Positions 1-7,068 of a stretch of 43,038 bases of DNA are shown one piece after another; within the stretch, counting starts at the first letter, position 1; every line of letters starts with the position of its first letter. This stretch comes from Flavonifractor sp. An92. Lineage in GTDB: Bacteria; Bacillota; Clostridia; Oscillospirales; Oscillospiraceae. The DNA is taken from positions 1-43,038 of the forward strand of contig NZ_NFGZ01000025.1 of NCBI RefSeq assembly GCF_002159175.1, in the 5' to 3' direction. The translations under genes and the position numbers were made by a program. The notes under the pieces were generated by a model. That model saw only the letters and a list, made by a program, of their open reading frames with translations, was not told where the DNA came from and did not search any database.

Positions 1-107
1 TGGGGGAGTCCAGAGGGGGGTATCCCCCCTCTGGGCTTTCTTTCCCACCGCTTTCTTTGCAAAGAAAGCGGTGCTCCCGCCGAGCAGGCGGCCCGCGCGG
101 CGAGCGC
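1..107 (+). repeat. Truncated copy E of the 355-bp composite inverted-repeat element
   Basis: This is the right-hand part of the repeat family seen complete at 27618-27973, cut by the window start. It holds the GGGGGGTATCCCCCC palindrome (about 12-36), the CCGCTTTCTTTG/CAAAGAAAGCGG palindrome (about 49-72), a terminal hairpin of type CCGCC...GGCGG (about 77-91), and the terminal sequence ending GGCGAGCGC. It has the same orientation as copies A and C. Confidence 0.85.
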
Positions 108-130
108 ACAACCCCCGGGCTTCCCGGGCG

Positions 131-169
131 AAAAAAACCCCTGCCGGGCAGGCAATCTGTCCGGCAGGG
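131..169 (-). terminator. Intrinsic terminator of the dCMP-deaminase-like gene
   Basis: Read on the minus strand, a 9-bp GC-rich stem (CCCTGCCGG pairing with CCGGCAGGG) is followed directly by seven T residues. It lies just past the stop codon at 176, between the gene and the repeat element. Confidence 0.85.
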
Positions 170-175
170 ACATGT

Positions 176-667
176 TCAGCAACAGCTGACGGTGGGCGGC
201 AGGGAGTCATCCTCCCGGATCCAGTCCTCCACATGGACCACGCTGTACTCGGTCTTGGTACGCCGGATGACCACCCGGTCGATGCCGGCGTTGATGATGA
301 GCCGGCGGCACATGGAGCAGGAGGTGGCGTCGGAGAGAAGCTCCCCGGTCTTGGCGTCCCGCCCAGCCAGGTAGAGGGTGGCGCCGATGGTGGCGCTGCG
401 GGCGGCGGAAATGATGGCGTTGGCCTCGGCGTGGACGGAGCGGCACAGCTCGTACCGCTCCCCCGAGGGGATGTTCATGGCCTCCCGGGTGCAGTAGCCC
501 AGGTCGGCGCAGTTCTTGCGGCCCCGGGGGGCGCCGTTGTAGCCGGTGGAGAGGATCTCGTCATTCTTGACGATGATGGCCCCATAGGTCCGCCGCAGGC
601 AGGTGGAGCGCTCCAGCACGGTCTCCGCGATGTCCAAATAATAATTCTCCTTGTCGATGCGTCCCAC
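176..667 (-). CDS. dCMP deaminase-type cytidine/deoxycytidylate deaminase family protein
   Basis: A 163-residue zinc-dependent deaminase of the dCMP deaminase (ComEB-like) family, a cytoplasmic enzyme that would convert dCMP to dUMP for thymidylate synthesis. The zinc site is visible as HAEANAI near residue 78 and a later CSMC pair, which gives the H/C/C ligands and the catalytic Glu. The first Cys is preceded by Ser, where many relatives have Pro. I place the start at a GTG at 667, because AAGGAGG lies 7 nt upstream and a consensus promoter (697-725) sits between it and the farther in-frame ATG at 736, so that ATG cannot be on the transcript. The gene is followed by a strong terminator. A ComE competence role is family naming only; no com genes are nearby. 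Confidence 0.88.
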   Translation of the reverse strand: MGRIDKENYYLDIAETVLERSTCLRRTYGAIIVKNDEILSTGYNGAPRGRKNCADLGYCTREAMNIPSGERYELCRSVHAEANAIISAARSATIGATLYLAGRDAKTGELLSDATSCSMCRRLIINAGIDRVVIRRTKTEYSVVHVEDWIREDDSLPPTVSCC

Positions 668-696
668 AGGCCCGCCTCCTTGACACTTTTTCATCC

Positions 697-725
697 AGTA
701 TAACCCCGTTTCCGGGGATGCGCAA
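697..725 (-). promoter_or_regulatory. SigA-type promoter of the deaminase gene
   Basis: On the minus strand, TTGCGC is followed by a 17-nt spacer and TATACT. The spacer contains CCCCGGAAACGGGG. The predicted leader is about 22 nt and leads to the GTG start at 667. Confidence 0.75.
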
Positions 726-757
726 GGACAATTCACATTTTGTTTACGTTTGCTTTC

Positions 758-786
758 TTGACGTGTTCATTTGCAGGCGCTATATT
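758..786 (+). promoter_or_regulatory. SigA-type promoter for the zinc-ribbon membrane protein
   Basis: TTGACG, a 17-nt spacer and TATATT, about 85 nt upstream of the ATG at 874. It is divergent from the deaminase promoter. The leader contains GGGCC/GGCCC repeats. Confidence 0.8.
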
Positions 787-873
787 ATTTACTGTAAGAA
801 CAACAATGGGCCGCGGGGCCCATTTTGACCGCTTTCCGGCGTCAGCAATTTCTGAGTAAAGGAAGGGCATTCC

Positions 874-1263
874 ATGAATTGGCTGAGAAGAATGATGTAC
901 GGGCGCTATGGCGGTGATCAGCTCTCCTGGTTCCTTTTGGCGGTCTATGTGCTGCTGTCCCTGCTGTCGGGTCTCCCCTACCTGGGGATCCTGTCCTGGG
1001 CGGCGCTGGCCGTTCTGGTGTGGTCCTTTTATCGCATGTTCTCCCGCCGGTATGACCGCCGGCGTGCGGAGAACGCCCGGTTTTTATCGCTGGCCGGTCC
1101 GGCCATCCGCTGGGTCAAGATGCGCCGCACCATCCTGCGGGACCGGGAACACCGCTATTTCCGCTGTCCCAACTGCGGACAGTACCTCCGGGTGCCCCGG
1201 GGGAAGGGCCGCATCACCATCAACTGCCGCAGCTGCGGCGTGAGCTTCGAGGAAAAAAGCTAA
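874..1263 (+). CDS. Small membrane protein with C-terminal zinc ribbon
   Basis: A 129-residue protein of unknown function. Residues about 18-52 are hydrophobic and form two closely spaced membrane segments. A basic stretch follows (SRRYDRRRAE), and the C-terminus has two CxxC knuckles, CPNCGQ and CRSCGV, which should bind zinc. The basic linker and ribbon are probably cytoplasmic. AAGGAAGGG precedes the ATG. It is transcribed alone, with its own promoter and terminator. Similar small zinc-ribbon membrane proteins are common in Clostridia, but I know of no assigned role. Confidence 0.8.
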   Translation: MNWLRRMMYGRYGGDQLSWFLLAVYVLLSLLSGLPYLGILSWAALAVLVWSFYRMFSRRYDRRRAENARFLSLAGPAIRWVKMRRTILRDREHRYFRCPNCGQYLRVPRGKGRITINCRSCGVSFEEKS

Positions 1264-1264
1264 A

Positions 1265-1296
1265 AAAAGCGCCGCAGGCACATCCTGCGGCGCTTT
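1265..1296. terminator. Bidirectional intrinsic terminator
   Basis: A perfect stem AAAAGCGCCGCAGG / CCTGCGGCGCTTTT with a short loop. It is flanked by A on one side and T on the other, so it works for the gene ending at 1263 (+) and the gene ending at 1302 (-). Confidence 0.9.
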
Positions 1297-1301
1297 TCTG
1301 C

Positions 1302-2123
1302 TTACTCAGCCAGAGCGGCCACGCCGGCCTCAAAGGCCTCCACGGCGGCGTCGGGGTCCTCGCCGATGACGAAGAGGAGGTAGTCGCCGGAGGTGACGGT
1401 CTTGGCGTTTTCCACCTTGGGCAGGTTCTGGGACAGGTACCAGGAGAAGGTGTCGTACTGCTGCTGACGGTAGGCTTCCAGCTGCTCGGTGACGGCGTCC
1501 AGCTTGCCGTCGGCCACCTTGCCGATGATGACGGTGTCAGGGCTGGTGATCATGGGGAAGAAGCCGGTGACGGTCTCAAAGTTGGAGCCGTCGATGCCGT
1601 ACATGGACAGGGCCTCCTGGTCGGCCTTCATGCCGTAGGCCACGCCGGCGGCGTCCGCCACGGTGTAGACCAGCTGCACCAGGGGATCGTTGTTGGGGGT
1701 GGTGATGGTGAGGGAGCCCTCTGCCTCCTCCACGGTGATGCCCTCCAGGCCCTCCAGGACGGACACGGGCAGGAAGGTGATGCCGTCCACCACCTGGGCG
1801 GTAACGCCCTCCACCAGCTCGTCATTGACCTTCACAGAGCCGTCGGTGAAGGAGACCTGGATGCTCTGCTCGCTGAAGTAGAAGGAACCGGAGTTTTCCT
1901 CCTGGAACCAGGCGGCGGAGCCGTGGTCGGCCTCAGCCACCAGGCGCATGGGGATGCCCTCCGCGGCGGGCAGGGCGGCGGTATCCAGAGCGGTACCGTT
2001 GACGGTGATGGCAGTGGCGTAGGCGTTGGGGGCGGAGACCAGAGTGGGCTCCTCGGCCAGAGCGGTGCCGGTCAGGCTGCCGGCCAGGACCGTGGCCAGG
2101 GCGAGAGCGCCGATGCGTTTCAT
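1302..2123 (-). CDS. Exported protein with stalk-like (copper amine oxidase N-terminal-like) domain and DUF4358-like C-terminus
   Basis: A 273-residue protein with a clear Sec signal peptide (MKRIGALALATVLAG, cleavage near ALA-EE). Residues about 30-145 resemble the beta-rich stalk domain of Firmicute surface proteins, with the pattern of an intended residue list, a charged turn and DGITFLPVSVLE. Residues about 150-270 (VYTVADAAGVAYGM, PDTVIIGKV, VTSGDYLLFVIG) match my memory of DUF4358, a family often found as lipoproteins. No catalytic residues are recognised. AAGGAG is 8 nt upstream of the ATG. It is probably released or anchored outside the membrane; function unknown. The domain calls come from motif recall and need a profile search. 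Confidence 0.65.
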   Translation of the reverse strand: MKRIGALALATVLAGSLTGTALAEEPTLVSAPNAYATAITVNGTALDTAALPAAEGIPMRLVAEADHGSAAWFQEENSGSFYFSEQSIQVSFTDGSVKVNDELVEGVTAQVVDGITFLPVSVLEGLEGITVEEAEGSLTITTPNNDPLVQLVYTVADAAGVAYGMKADQEALSMYGIDGSNFETVTGFFPMITSPDTVIIGKVADGKLDAVTEQLEAYRQQQYDTFSWYLSQNLPKVENAKTVTSGDYLLFVIGEDPDAAVEAFEAGVAALAE

Positions 2124-2263
2124 AAATTCATTCTCCTTTTACGCCGCCGTGGGCGGCTTTTGGTATTCCCTGGTTTAGACGGCGGGCGGGGGGAAAAGTT
2201 CCCCCTCTCCCGCAAAATTTTCCGCGCCGACCGACACGCCTTTCTTTTTCCGGGGCGCTGTGG

Positions 2264-2269
2264 TACAAT
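2264..2269 (+). promoter_or_regulatory. Extended -10 promoter element for the ABC-transporter type IV-like gene
   Basis: TGGTACAAT forms an extended -10 (TGn plus TACAAT) 31 nt upstream of the ATG at 2301. The -35 region (TTTCTT at 17 nt) is weak. Confidence 0.5.
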
Positions 2270-2300
2270 GGCGAAACCGAAACGAACGGAGGAGCGTTGC

Positions 2301-3284
2301 ATGGATCTCTATCTCATCTTATGGTACTTTTTTGTCTACGCCGTGCTGGGCTGGTGCGCCGAGGTGTGCTATGCGGCCCTGCGCACGGGGCATTTCGTCA
2401 ACCGTGGCTTCCTCAACGGCCCCGTGTGCCCCATCTACGGCGTGGGCGTGGTGGTGGTCATCCTGCTGCTGACGCCGGTGCGGGAGAACGTGTTTCTCCT
2501 CTTCGTCTGCTCGGTGCTGCTGACCAGCGCCCTGGAGTGGCTCACCGGCTTTGTCTTGGAGAAGCTCTTTCACCAGAAGTGGTGGGACTACTCCGAGATG
2601 CCCTTTAATCTCAACGGGTACATCTGCCCCATGTTCTCGGTGCTGTGGGGCATCGCGTGCCTCCTGGTGATGGACGTGATCCACCCCATGGTGGCGGGTC
2701 TGGTGGATAACATCCCCCACATGGTGGGCGTGGTCCTGCTGAGCGTGTTCAGCGTGGTGCTGGTGGCCGACCTGGCGGCCACTGTGGCCACCATGGTGGG
2801 CCTGAACCGGCAGCTGCGGCAGCTGGAGGAGCTGGCGGGGAAGATCCGCGCCGCCTCCAACGAGCTGGGTGAGAACCTGTCGGCCGGCGTACTCACCATC
2901 TCTGAGAAGGGCGCCGAGGTACGGGAGGACCTGACCGAGCGGGGCGCGGAGCTCACCGAGCGCCTCACCGATCTGCGGGATGACCTGACCGAGCGGGGTG
3001 CCGAGCTCACGGAGCGTCTGACCGACCTGAGAGAGGATCTGAGCGACCGAAAGGCCGCCCGGGACCAGGAACAGGCCCAGCGCCGTCAGGCCCGTGAGGC
3101 GGCGCTCAAGCGCCGTGAGGCCGCTCTGGCCGAGCTGAAGGCCGCCAACGAGGAGCTGCTGTCCACCTACCGCTTCGGGCAGCGCCGCCTGCTGAAAGCC
3201 TTCCCCCACATGACCTCCACCCGCTACGCCGCCGCGCTGGAGGAGCTGCGCGGCCGGCTGGACCGCCGGGGCCGCCGCTCCTGA
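2301..3284 (+). CDS. Putative ABC transporter permease-like membrane protein (PF06541 type) with long coiled-coil tail
   Basis: A 327-residue protein. The first about 180 residues are polytopic (LYLILWYFFVYAVLGW, VVVVILLLTP, then further segments) and carry the hallmark FVNRGFLNGPVCPIYG and WWDYSEMPFNLNGYICP stretches of the family named ABC-transporter type IV, whose transport role is unproven. Residues about 185-320 form a charged coiled coil. It contains two near-identical 18-residue units (GAELTER core) encoded by a 54-bp tandem repeat at 2928-3035, followed by a decayed third. GGAGG is 7-8 nt upstream of the ATG. The in-frame extension back to 1923 is antisense to the preceding gene and is rejected. 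No ATPase partner is adjacent. Confidence 0.75.
   Translation: MDLYLILWYFFVYAVLGWCAEVCYAALRTGHFVNRGFLNGPVCPIYGVGVVVVILLLTPVRENVFLLFVCSVLLTSALEWLTGFVLEKLFHQKWWDYSEMPFNLNGYICPMFSVLWGIACLLVMDVIHPMVAGLVDNIPHMVGVVLLSVFSVVLVADLAATVATMVGLNRQLRQLEELAGKIRAASNELGENLSAGVLTISEKGAEVREDLTERGAELTERLTDLRDDLTERGAELTERLTDLREDLSDRKAARDQEQAQRRQAREAALKRREAALAELKAANEELLSTYRFGQRRLLKAFPHMTSTRYAAALEELRGRLDRRGRRS
2928..3035 (+). repeat. 54-bp tandem repeat, two units, inside the coiled-coil coding region
   Basis: Units 2928-2981 and 2982-3035 encode the same 18 residues with few changes. The next about 15 bases are a diverged third start (GATCTGAGCGACCGA). Leucine spacing within a unit is 7-4-3-4, a heptad plus hendecad pattern. 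Slippage or unequal exchange would change coiled-coil length in frame. Confidence 0.85.
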
Positions 3285-3290
3285 GAGAAG

Positions 3291-3351
3291 AAAACCGGGC
3301 GCCGTCCTTTCGCTCCCCCTCTGGGGAGGCAAGAGGTCGGCGCCCGGTTTT
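3291..3351. terminator. Bidirectional terminator with nested inner hairpin
   Basis: AAAACCGGGCGCCG pairs with CGGCGCCCGGTTTT. An inner CTCCCC/GGGGAG hairpin sits in the loop, and T-rich sequence follows on both strands. It separates the convergent genes ending at 3284 (+) and 3371 (-). Confidence 0.85.
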
Positions 3352-3370
3352 TGTTTTTGTGCGAGCAGAT

Positions 3371-3646
3371 TCATAGCCAGTCCAAAACGACGTCTCGGGC
3401 GGTGGCGGGAGAGACCCCGTTGCGCAGCATCAGCTGGGCCAGCTCGTCGATGCGGCTGACGCTGATGGTGATGTTGGGGATGGCTTCCTCCTCCTGCGTA
3501 TCAGGGGAGATCACTTTGATGCCGTAGCTCTCACAGAACAGGCCTTCCCGAAACTCCATCTGATCCACCAGGATGTAGTAGTCGAAGCGGTATGACGGTC
3601 CCTCCTCCCCCGCTTCTTCTGCACGCCCGATGTACAGTTCCCTCAT
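3371..3646 (-). CDS. DUF6514-like small protein
   Basis: A 91-residue cytoplasmic protein with no signal or membrane segment. The YYILVDQ beta strand, the ESYGIKVIS stretch, the IPNITISVSRIDEL segment and the hydrophobic C-terminus (ARDVVLDWL) fit the DUF6514 family of Clostridia, whose function is unknown to me. AAGGAGG lies about 12 nt upstream of the ATG, which is a long spacing. The upstream region has a TATAAT and two Spo0A-box matches, so a link to sporulation or stationary phase is plausible but unproven. Confidence 0.65.
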   Translation of the reverse strand: MRELYIGRAEEAGEEGPSYRFDYYILVDQMEFREGLFCESYGIKVISPDTQEEEAIPNITISVSRIDELAQLMLRNGVSPATARDVVLDWL

Positions 3647-3684
3647 GTTTGGTACTTCCCTCCTTACTTTTCTCGTCCATGGTC

Positions 3685-3713
3685 ATTATATTGGATTTTG
3701 TGCACCGGGGGAA
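3685..3713 (-). promoter_or_regulatory. Probable promoter of the DUF6514-like gene
   Basis: On the minus strand TATAAT (3685-3690) has a poor -35 (TTCCCC at 17 nt). A weak -35 next to upstream 0A-box-like sites is typical of an activator-dependent promoter. Confidence 0.45.
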
Positions 3714-3733
3714 GAAAAATCGGTCGCAGAAAA

Positions 3734-3776
3734 CGCCGCGCTTCGACATGCCCCAAAAGGATTCGACAGCGCGGCG
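3734..3776 (-). promoter_or_regulatory. Two Spo0A-box-like sites enclosed by an 8-bp inverted repeat
   Basis: TTCGACA occurs at 3742-3748 and again at 3762-3768. It is the complement of TGTCGAA, the 0A-box consensus. The two starts are exactly 20 bp apart, about two helical turns. CGCCGCGC (3734-3741) and GCGCGGCG (3769-3776) flank them as a perfect inverted repeat. The sites lie 30-60 bp upstream of the -35 region of the DUF6514-like gene. Confidence 0.5.
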
Positions 3777-3845
3777 GTACCATAATCAGGCCCTTTTGCC
3801 GAAGCAGGCCGACGGGGCGGGAAAAAAGTCGTACGAAAAGCAAAC

Positions 3846-3870
3846 AAAAACGGCCGCCCGAAGGCGGCCG
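3846..3870 (-). terminator. Terminator of the pilus operon
   Basis: On the minus strand CGGCCGCC and GGCGGCCG pair around a TTCG tetraloop, followed by TTTTTG. It lies just past the stop at 3887 and ends the long minus-strand operon that begins near 11090. Confidence 0.9.
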
Positions 3871-3886
3871 CGGAAGGCGGGTCAGA

Positions 3887-4324
3887 TCAGGTGCGGGCGG
3901 AGAGGCGGTGGTCGATGAGGCGCAGCAGCTCCAGGGCGCTGGAGTAGTCGTCCCGGGTGCCGTCCAGCCAGTCCACAAAGCCCTGCCAGGTGGTGTTGCG
4001 CCGGGTGATGACGTACAGCAGGAAGGTAGCCGCCTGTCCCTGGGCGGCGTCCACGTCCTCCTTGGACAGCCCGCTGTTCAGGTCCTCCGCCACCGGCAGG
4101 CGTCCGGGCGCGGCGGGGGCGAAGCTGCGGGTGCGCTCAAAGGCCTGGGGGAAGCACTGGCGGTTGAGGATCTCCTCGATCTGGAGGACCAGGCTGCCCA
4201 GGTCGGTGAAGGGCACGGGGGCGGTGAGGCGGCGGCTGGTGAGGAAACCGCTCACCCGCCCGTCCGTCATCTGGTCCACACAGACCCGGATGGCGGCGTC
4301 ATAGTGATTCATTTTGGCCGGCAT
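3887..4324 (-). CDS. Small protein of unknown function, last gene of the pilus operon
   Basis: A 145-residue soluble protein with no signal peptide, membrane segment or motif that I recognise. It is mostly helical by composition and contains a Pro/Ala-rich stretch (SFAPAAPGRLP) in the middle. A GGGGGGAG site lies 5 nt before the ATG at 4324; an internal ATG 12 bases downstream (MNHYDAA) is also possible. It starts 13 nt after the pilT stop, so it is probably cotranscribed and may serve the same machine. Function unknown. Confidence 0.7.
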   Translation of the reverse strand: MPAKMNHYDAAIRVCVDQMTDGRVSGFLTSRRLTAPVPFTDLGSLVLQIEEILNRQCFPQAFERTRSFAPAAPGRLPVAEDLNSGLSKEDVDAAQGQAATFLLYVITRRNTTWQGFVDWLDGTRDDYSSALELLRLIDHRLSART

Positions 4325-4337
4325 GGCAGCTCCCCCC

Positions 4338-5405
4338 TTATCCGCGCAGTGTGCTCAGGCGCTTTTGCATCCACTCGCTGTTGAGGCTGTGGCGCAGGGC
4401 GATGTCCGGGGTGATGCGCCCGGACTGGACCAGCTTCAGCAGGCTCTGGTCCATGGAGATCATGCCCTCCTGCGCCGACTGGGCGATGACGTTGTCCAGC
4501 TGATGGGCCTTGGACTCCCGCACCAGGTTGCGGATGGCGCTGTTGACCCGCATGACCTCAAAGGCGGGGACCAGCCCGCCCTCCCGGGTGGGGACCAGCT
4601 GCTGGGAGACCACGCCCTCCAGCACCATGGCCAGCTGGGTGCGGATCTGCTGCTGCTGCTCCGGCGGGAAGGAGTCCAGGATACGGTCGATGGTGTTGGC
4701 CGCCCCCACAGTGTGGAGGGTGGAGATGACCAGATGACCGGTCTCGGCGGCGGTGACGGCGGCCTTGATGGTGGCCGCGTCCCGCATCTCGCCCAGCAGG
4801 ATGATGTCGGGGGCCTCCCGCAGGGCGGCCCGGAGGGCCGCGTCATAGGAGTCGGTGTCGGTGGAGAGCTCCCGCTGGGTGACCACGCTCATCTTGTGGT
4901 GGTGGAGGTACTCGATGGGGTCCTCGATGGTGATGATGTGGCTGTTGCGGGTGGAATTCACCGCGTCCACCAGACAGGCCAGCGTGGTGGTCTTGCCGCT
5001 GCCGGCGGGGCCGGTGATGAGCACCATGCCCCGGGTGAACTCGGCGAAGGACATGACGTTGTCGGGGATGCCCAGGGCCTCCCGGTCGGGCAGGTGGAAG
5101 GACACCACCCGGATGACCAGACCCAGGGAGCCGCGCTGCTTCAGGGCGTTGACCCGGAAGCGGGACAGGCCCGACACGGCGAAGGAGAAGTCGTCGTCGC
5201 CGCAGGCCTGCAGGGTGTCCATGCTGCGATTCCCGGCCAGCTGGTAGATCTCCTCCACCAGCTTCTGGGTGTCGTCGGGCAGCAGGCGCTCGCCCTCACG
5301 CTGGAGGAGGCCGTGGATCTTATAGGCCGCCGGCATACCGGCGATGATGAGGATATCGGAGGCGGACTGCTGGACCGCCCGTTCCAGGATTTCCCGGATA
5401 TTCAT
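4338..5405 (-). CDS. PilT-type twitching motility ATPase
   Basis: A 355-residue type II/IV secretion ATPase at the normal length for PilT. Visible in order are an N-terminal PAS-like region with SASDILI, Walker A GPAGSGKT (132-139), an Asp box ITIEDPIEY (about 159-166), Walker B with the PilT-specific GEMRD (about 205-209) rather than the GEIRD of PilB, and a His box ETGHLVISTLHT (about 221-232). In type IV pili it powers retraction at the cytoplasmic side of PilC. The start is ATG at 5405. It lies in one operon with pilC and pilin-like genes, but no extension ATPase PilB is present in the window. Confidence 0.93.
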   Translation of the reverse strand: MNIREILERAVQQSASDILIIAGMPAAYKIHGLLQREGERLLPDDTQKLVEEIYQLAGNRSMDTLQACGDDDFSFAVSGLSRFRVNALKQRGSLGLVIRVVSFHLPDREALGIPDNVMSFAEFTRGMVLITGPAGSGKTTTLACLVDAVNSTRNSHIITIEDPIEYLHHHKMSVVTQRELSTDTDSYDAALRAALREAPDIILLGEMRDAATIKAAVTAAETGHLVISTLHTVGAANTIDRILDSFPPEQQQQIRTQLAMVLEGVVSQQLVPTREGGLVPAFEVMRVNSAIRNLVRESKAHQLDNVIAQSAQEGMISMDQSLLKLVQSGRITPDIALRHSLNSEWMQKRLSTLRG

Positions 5406-5441
5406 ACGTTGTTTCCCTCTTTCCGGTGGCGGCGGGGGGCC

Positions 5442-5849
5442 TTATTCCCCCGTTTCGCCGTCCCACAGGTTCCACTGGTTCTGGATCTCGTCCTCGTCGG
5501 GCTCGGCGGTGACGACCTCCCAGTGGTCAATGGCCACGCTGCCGGCCTGCTCCCCGCTGGTGATGCGGCGCAGGCTCAGGTAAAGGGACTGGCTCTCGTC
5601 GATGGGGATGTACTGCTCCAGCTGGGCCTCGGTCCCGGCGGCAAAGTCCACATAGAGCTGGGCCGCCTGGGCGTCCGCCTCATAGTAGGCGCTCACCGTG
5701 TCGGCGTTGATCTGGGACAGGGCCAGGTCGGCCTTGGCGCTGGTGAGGGTCAGGGCGGCGAAAATGGACAGGGTCAGCACCAGGAGCACGGTGATGATGG
5801 TGATGATGCCCACGCCGAAGGGAGAGGGAGCGCTGTTTTCCTGCTTCAA
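5442..5849 (-). CDS. Pilus-associated membrane-anchored protein (minor pilin/PilX-like)
   Basis: A 135-residue protein with one N-terminal hydrophobic helix (about residues 13-35) and an extracytoplasmic Ala/Gln/Glu-rich helix running into an acidic C-terminus. This layout is like that of minor pilins or PilX-type proteins, though there is no clear prepilin cleavage motif. The start is TTG at 5849, strongly supported by GAGGAGGTGA 7 nt upstream, and it overlaps the stop of the gene before it (TTGA). Translational coupling with that gene is likely. Confidence 0.75.
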   Translation of the reverse strand: MKQENSAPSPFGVGIITIITVLLVLTLSIFAALTLTSAKADLALSQINADTVSAYYEADAQAAQLYVDFAAGTEAQLEQYIPIDESQSLYLSLRRITSGEQAGSVAIDHWEVVTAEPDEDEIQNQWNLWDGETGE

Positions 5850-6199
5850 CGTGTGGTCACCTCCTCAAAGGAGCCGTCGTCCACCCAGGCCACGGACAGC
5901 GTGTACACGGACTGTCCCTCGTAGGCCACGGCGATCTCGCCGGAGACCAGCCCGCCGGAGGCGGACAGCGTGGGGACGATCTCATAGCCCTGGGGCACGT
6001 CGGGGCCGTGCTGGCCCAGGCGCATGGCCTCGGCGGTGGACTGGGCCAGATAGACGGCCTGGGTCAGGCGGGTGCTCTCCAGGCTCATACGCCGGGCGTG
6101 GACCAGCAGGCCCACGCACACTGCGGCGCACAGCGCAAAGATAAAGAGATTGAACAGCAGCTCGATCAGGAACAGATTGGCGCGTTTCGGCCCGTTCAT
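5846..6199 (-). CDS. Prepilin-like minor pilin with degenerate N-terminal motif
   Basis: A 117-residue protein. A short basic leader (MNGPKRAN) is followed by LFLIELLFNLFIFALC, which resembles the hydrophobic start of a prepilin with the conserved Glu at +5 if cleavage is before the first Leu. The usual Gly at -1 is replaced by Asn. The rest is a small soluble domain ending in beta-rich sequence. Its ATG overlaps the preceding stop (ATGA) and its stop overlaps the next start (TTGA), so it sits in a coupled run of three genes. No prepilin peptidase gene is in the window. Confidence 0.75.
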   Translation of the reverse strand: MNGPKRANLFLIELLFNLFIFALCAAVCVGLLVHARRMSLESTRLTQAVYLAQSTAEAMRLGQHGPDVPQGYEIVPTLSASGGLVSGEIAVAYEGQSVYTLSVAWVDDGSFEEVTTR

Positions 6200-6690
6200 C
6201 CTGTCACCTCCCCGCTGGAGACGGCGCCCACCCGGGGCGCCACGCTGGCGGAATAGGACTTCCCGTCCTCCGTCGTCACGGTGAGGGTGATGAGCCCGTT
6301 CTCCAGGGCCACCTGGAGGTCCTCCAGGGGCAGGATGGCGGTGCCGTCGGCGGGAGTCAGGCCGGAGTTCCGCTGGGTATAGAGCTCCCGCAGCTGCCCG
6401 TCATACACATAGAGCACGGTGTGGTAATCGGCCTCTTCGCCGGAGCCGCCCAGGTCCAGGGCGGGACAGAGCTCAAAGGAGCCCACGCCCACGCTGGGAG
6501 AGCGGCGGACCTGGTTGATCAGGTAGGACAGAGCGGTGCGCTGGGTGTAGTTACGGTCCGAGGCGGCCACGACCCCCCGGTACACGCTGCTGCCCAGCAG
6601 GGTGATCCCCATGGCCAGCACGAAAAACAGCGCGCAGAGCACCACCACCAGGGCGGTGCGCAGACTGCGGCCCGATTTGGATGGGTTCAT
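6196..6690 (-). CDS. DUF4860-like membrane-anchored pilus-operon protein
   Basis: A 164-residue protein with one N-terminal membrane helix (about 11-35). The conserved-looking region after it (VYRGVVAASDRNYTQRTALSYLINQVRR) matches what I recall of DUF4860, which is usually found in Firmicute pilus or secretion loci. The rest (about 65-150) is beta-rich and probably extracytoplasmic. It may be a pseudopilin-like assembly subunit. The stop overlaps the next start by 4 nt. Confidence 0.65.
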   Translation of the reverse strand: MNPSKSGRSLRTALVVVLCALFFVLAMGITLLGSSVYRGVVAASDRNYTQRTALSYLINQVRRSPSVGVGSFELCPALDLGGSGEEADYHTVLYVYDGQLRELYTQRNSGLTPADGTAILPLEDLQVALENGLITLTVTTEDGKSYSASVAPRVGAVSSGEVTG

Positions 6691-6711
6691 AAGCGGTCCT
6701 CCTTCACTGGA

Positions 6712-7038
6712 TCAGAATGTGGGCGATTCCCGCCCCTCCAGGGGGAGGACGGTGATGTCCGGCATCAGGTTGGACGCGATGTACTGGTAGTCCACAAAGT
6801 AGCGGCTCTCGTCCACGCTCACGCCGTAGACCTCCTTCAGGTGGTCCAGAGAGGTGGGATAGACCCCCTCCAGGGCGTAGCACTGCACGGCGGCCCGGCG
6901 GATGGACTGCTCGGCCAGCTCCAGCCCCTCGGCGTCGGCCTTGCCGCCCAGCTCCTGGGCGCTGAACCAGAGGATCAGGGGCAGCAGGATCAGCAGCAGG
7001 ATGGGCAGAGCGCGGAGGATATTTCTGCGTTGGAACAT
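6712..7038 (-). CDS. Pilin-like exported protein
   Basis: A 108-residue protein with an N-terminal hydrophobic helix (about 10-26). It then has AVQCYALEGVYPTSLDHL, which closely resembles the segment after the long N-terminal helix of Firmicute type IV pilins, where a residue pattern of ALEG-YP precedes a short loop. It lacks the GFxxxE prepilin signature: no Gly-Phe cleavage site and no +5 Glu. It could therefore be a divergent major or minor pilin kept in the membrane, or inserted without prepilin peptidase. It sits directly downstream of pilC (30 nt gap). Confidence 0.7.
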   Translation of the reverse strand: MFQRRNILRALPILLLILLPLILWFSAQELGGKADAEGLELAEQSIRRAAVQCYALEGVYPTSLDHLKEVYGVSVDESRYFVDYQYIASNLMPDITVLPLEGRESPTF

Positions 7039-7068
7039 AACGATCCCTCCCGGAGCAAATGAGGCGGG

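Noticed and set aside
2928-3035. Tandem repeat as a CRISPR-like or minisatellite array
   Set aside because: Two adjacent units without spacers, in frame within a coiled-coil coding region.
3531-3978. Small overlapping frames in the 3647-3886 gap
   Set aside because: No ribosome binding sites and low-complexity translations; the gap is explained by a promoter, 0A-like boxes and a terminator.
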